Assembly (NCBI GenBank): GCA_964510205.1
Contig: CAZEBW010000014.1
Location: forward strand, 1-62,242
Origin: CAZEBW01 sp964510205
GTDB taxonomy: Bacteria; Chloroflexota; Anaerolineae; VGOG01
DNA length: 62,242 bases
Direction of reading: 5' to 3'
Shown here one piece after another: positions 60,602-62,242 of this stretch (position 1 is its first letter; each line of letters begins with the position of its first letter). The translations under genes were made by a program, and so were the position numbers. A model generated the notes under the pieces. The model made no database searches, had not been told where the DNA came from, and saw only the letters and a list, made by a program, of their open reading frames with translations.

Positions 60602-60829
60602 CTAGAAGAGCCCTCGCACTATGAGCAACATCCCCAGGATAATCAGCGGCACGCCGACGATTGCGCCCACCACCGTCAGGCTGATCACGATGCCAACGAT
60701 CAGCAAGACCAGGCCCAAGACGACGCCCACCACTCGCCCCGTGAATTCCAGAATGAGGCCCAGCAGCCGCCACAAGGCATAAAAGGGCCATACATACCAG
60801 GCTACCTTTTGATCGGTGTGTTTCGCCAT
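60602..60829 (-). CDS. Small hydrophobic membrane protein
   Basis: 75 residues, two membrane segments (VVGVVLGLVLLIVGIVISL and AIVGVPLIILGMLLIVRGLF). No family recognised. GGGGGAGGTAG ribosome site. First of several small membrane proteins in the same direction. Confidence 0.7.
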   Translation of the reverse strand: MAKHTDQKVAWYVWPFYALWRLLGLILEFTGRVVGVVLGLVLLIVGIVISLTVVGAIVGVPLIILGMLLIVRGLF

Positions 60830-60967
60830 TCTACCTCCCCCTTGTGCCTCTTTTTCATCTGGCGTTATTGTACCACAGAATGAGCGGTTTTGCTTGACAC
60901 CTGAGGGACAAGAATCCGACAGTCGCCCATCCGGTCGCGGAACCCTCGGCCTCGGACGTGGATTCCT

Positions 60968-61510
60968 TCATCTCTTCCAAAAGCGCGGAATCCACATCGG
61001 CACATCCCGCATGTACTGTGCGTACTCCTCGCCGAAGCGCGCCAGCAGTAGCTTCTCCTCGTAGCGCGAGATGCAGTGCAGGAATCCGATGGCCACAAGC
61101 CACACCGCTGCAGCAGCCAGAGAGATGCTCATCATCAGAAAGCCAAGATAGAGCAGAATCTCGCTCAGGTAGATGGGATGCCGAAGGACGTTGAACACGC
61201 CCTCCCTGATCACGCCGGGGTGCTCCCTCTCCTCGCCGAATACGATAGCCAGACCCGTTCTCGCCAGGTAGCCCGACAGAACTAACAGAACGACTCCAGA
61301 TGGGATTCTAACGCCCAGGGGCACGTGCTGATTGAGGAAAGTTGTGTACTTGAGGAAGAAGGTGTCAGCTATCCACGTTGCCGCGAACAGGCAGGCCAAG
61401 ATCAACTGACCGGCGTCGCCAACCGCATGCTCGCCGGCCAGATCGTCCCGATGGCGATGTGCTTCCTTCTGCCCACGTTGCTGAGCCTTGTCGCACCAAT
61501 CAGACGTCAT
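60968..61510 (-). CDS. Isoprenylcysteine carboxyl methyltransferase/PEMT-like membrane protein
   Basis: Membrane methyltransferase-like protein, about 180 residues. The C-terminal block VLRHPIYLSEILLYLG, EEKLLLARFGEEYAQYM and DVPMWIPR is the ICMT/PEMT signature that binds SAM. Start ATG at 61510 overlaps the stop of the flavodoxin gene by 3 bp. Substrate unknown. Confidence 0.82.
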   Translation of the reverse strand: MTSDWCDKAQQRGQKEAHRHRDDLAGEHAVGDAGQLILACLFAATWIADTFFLKYTTFLNQHVPLGVRIPSGVVLLVLSGYLARTGLAIVFGEEREHPGVIREGVFNVLRHPIYLSEILLYLGFLMMSISLAAAAVWLVAIGFLHCISRYEEKLLLARFGEEYAQYMRDVPMWIPRFWKR

Positions 61511-61998
61511 GACTCCTCGCTTCCCTGGACAATCTTCTTCGCCCAATCGGCAGCGCGCTCCAGCTCGCCTTCGAGCAGCGGGCCTTTCGTATCGCCCACA
61601 TAGAACCCTTCCGGCGGAACGACCAGCTCTCCACCCTTTTTCTGCAGCCGATCGGCGATGGGCTTGGCGGCGTAGCCAAAGATCTTGACCAAGAAACCCA
61701 GGATGCGAACCTTTTCTATCGCGCTCACCGGGAACCGGGTGTCAAAGGCAGCGGCCTTGACCCCATCCAGCCCGTTCTTGGGAATGCTCTTAAGGAAACG
61801 GGTGATGGTTCCCAGTGGGCTAAACTTCTGAGTAGGCGAGCCAACGATCAACAGCGTCAATCCTGAGAGCTGTTCTGACTTGACATCCCCTACCCGCATA
61901 ACCTCGACGTCCTGCGGGGAACCGAGCGCCTGACCAATCGCCTGGGCGACTTTTTCCGTATTGCCGAAAGCCGAATCGTACAGTACCAATGCTTTCAT
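61507..61998 (-). CDS. Flavodoxin-family protein
   Basis: Small FMN-binding redox protein, 163 residues. The FMN phosphate loop is VLYDSAFGNTEKVA; LTLLIVGSPTQKFSP is the second FMN contact region. The second ATG (61998) is chosen because GGAGG lies 9 bp before it, whereas the first is only 3 bp away. Coupled to the downstream membrane methyltransferase-like gene. Confidence 0.88.
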   Translation of the reverse strand: MKALVLYDSAFGNTEKVAQAIGQALGSPQDVEVMRVGDVKSEQLSGLTLLIVGSPTQKFSPLGTITRFLKSIPKNGLDGVKAAAFDTRFPVSAIEKVRILGFLVKIFGYAAKPIADRLQKKGGELVVPPEGFYVGDTKGPLLEGELERAADWAKKIVQGSEES

Positions 61999-62060
61999 TT
62001 TCATCTACCTCCGCACCGCTTTTTGGACTGATCCCCCAGCAATGAATCCATCGCAAATAG

Positions 62061-62242
62061 TTATCCCTTCTCCAATGCCCTGTCGCCGAAAACCTCGGCC
62101 TCACCAGCGTTGAGCGATACGGCGGGTACGCGCAGCCAGACTCCCAGCACCCCTGCGCACAAGGCCAGCACGATCCCATTGGCGAAGAAAGGGGCCTGAG
62201 GGCTGACGGCCTGGTACAGCCAGGCCCCGCCGACAGGCCCGA
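62061..62242 (-). CDS. C-terminal end of an MFS-like transporter (cut by window edge)
   Basis: The frame open to the window end encodes GPVGGAWLYQAVSPQAPFF followed by a last membrane helix (GIVLALCAGVLGVWL) and a short tail ending LEKG. The GPVGGAWLYQ block fits the last part of major facilitator transporters. Confidence 0.65.
   Translation of the reverse strand, partial: GPVGGAWLYQAVSPQAPFFANGIVLALCAGVLGVWLRVPAVSLNAGEAEVFGDRALEKG

Overview
The window looks like chromosomal DNA of an uncultured, anaerobic or microaerophilic Chloroflexota (Anaerolineae-like) bacterium. The reasons are a GC-rich genome, secreted proteins with Thr/Pro linkers and a YLPLVLK motif, a Bacillus-type SOS box, a large SRP RNA, abundant degenerate short-word intergenic repeats, and ferredoxin-linked metabolism (tungsten aldehyde oxidoreductase, four-subunit 2-oxoacid:ferredoxin oxidoreductase). 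This taxonomic call is inference from gene content.

Layout. 0-11 kb: lexA with its own SOS operator, a secreted metallopeptidase, a THEP1-type NTPase, two tandem parS sites, a methyltransferase, a hicBA toxin-antitoxin pair, dnaN and recF (origin-proximal genes, though dnaA and oriC are not seen), a HIT hydrolase, an MFS transporter and a thiolase. 11-17 kb: an operon of SCP2-like protein, small ferredoxin-fold protein, iron alcohol dehydrogenase and aldehyde:ferredoxin oxidoreductase, then murI and a class I amidotransferase. 17-24 kb: an accessory methyltransferase/PD-(D/E)XK pair with an attC-like site behind it, an acetyltransferase, an rfbD-glycosyltransferase operon and a serine-recombinase remnant. 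24-31 kb: a sulfur cluster (SoxB-like protein, rhodanese, MBL-rhodanese fusion) and a broken hsdR. 31-38 kb: subtilisin-like protease, trmD, rplS, rnhB, patatin, and a tRNA-Arg gene carrying an 860-bp islet with two small genes. 38-44 kb: class A PBP, two tRNA-Ser genes, SRP RNA, a YabE-like 3D/G5 protein and rsmA. 44-52 kb: purine nucleoside phosphorylase, xerD-like recombinase, queA/queH queuosine genes, a toxin-antitoxin-like trio and ruvB. 52-57 kb: porGDAB, upp and a WecA/TagO-like transferase. 57-62 kb: a stress/redox block with peroxiredoxin, XRE-cupin regulator, polyferredoxin, small membrane proteins, a methyltransferase-like membrane protein and a flavodoxin.

The most striking signal is in the last block. 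The peroxiredoxin has an in-frame TGA exactly at its peroxidatic cysteine, so it is very probably a selenoprotein. A second small membrane-protein gene 2.5 kb away also carries an in-frame TGA, followed by a hairpin that fits the bacterial SECIS rules. Other notable items are an 89-bp MITE present three times with perfect 9-bp target duplications, a mini-island in tRNA-Arg, QueH fused to an IscB-like N-terminal domain, and degenerate word-repeat tracts that have entered several coding sequences. No rRNA or CRISPR array is visible.
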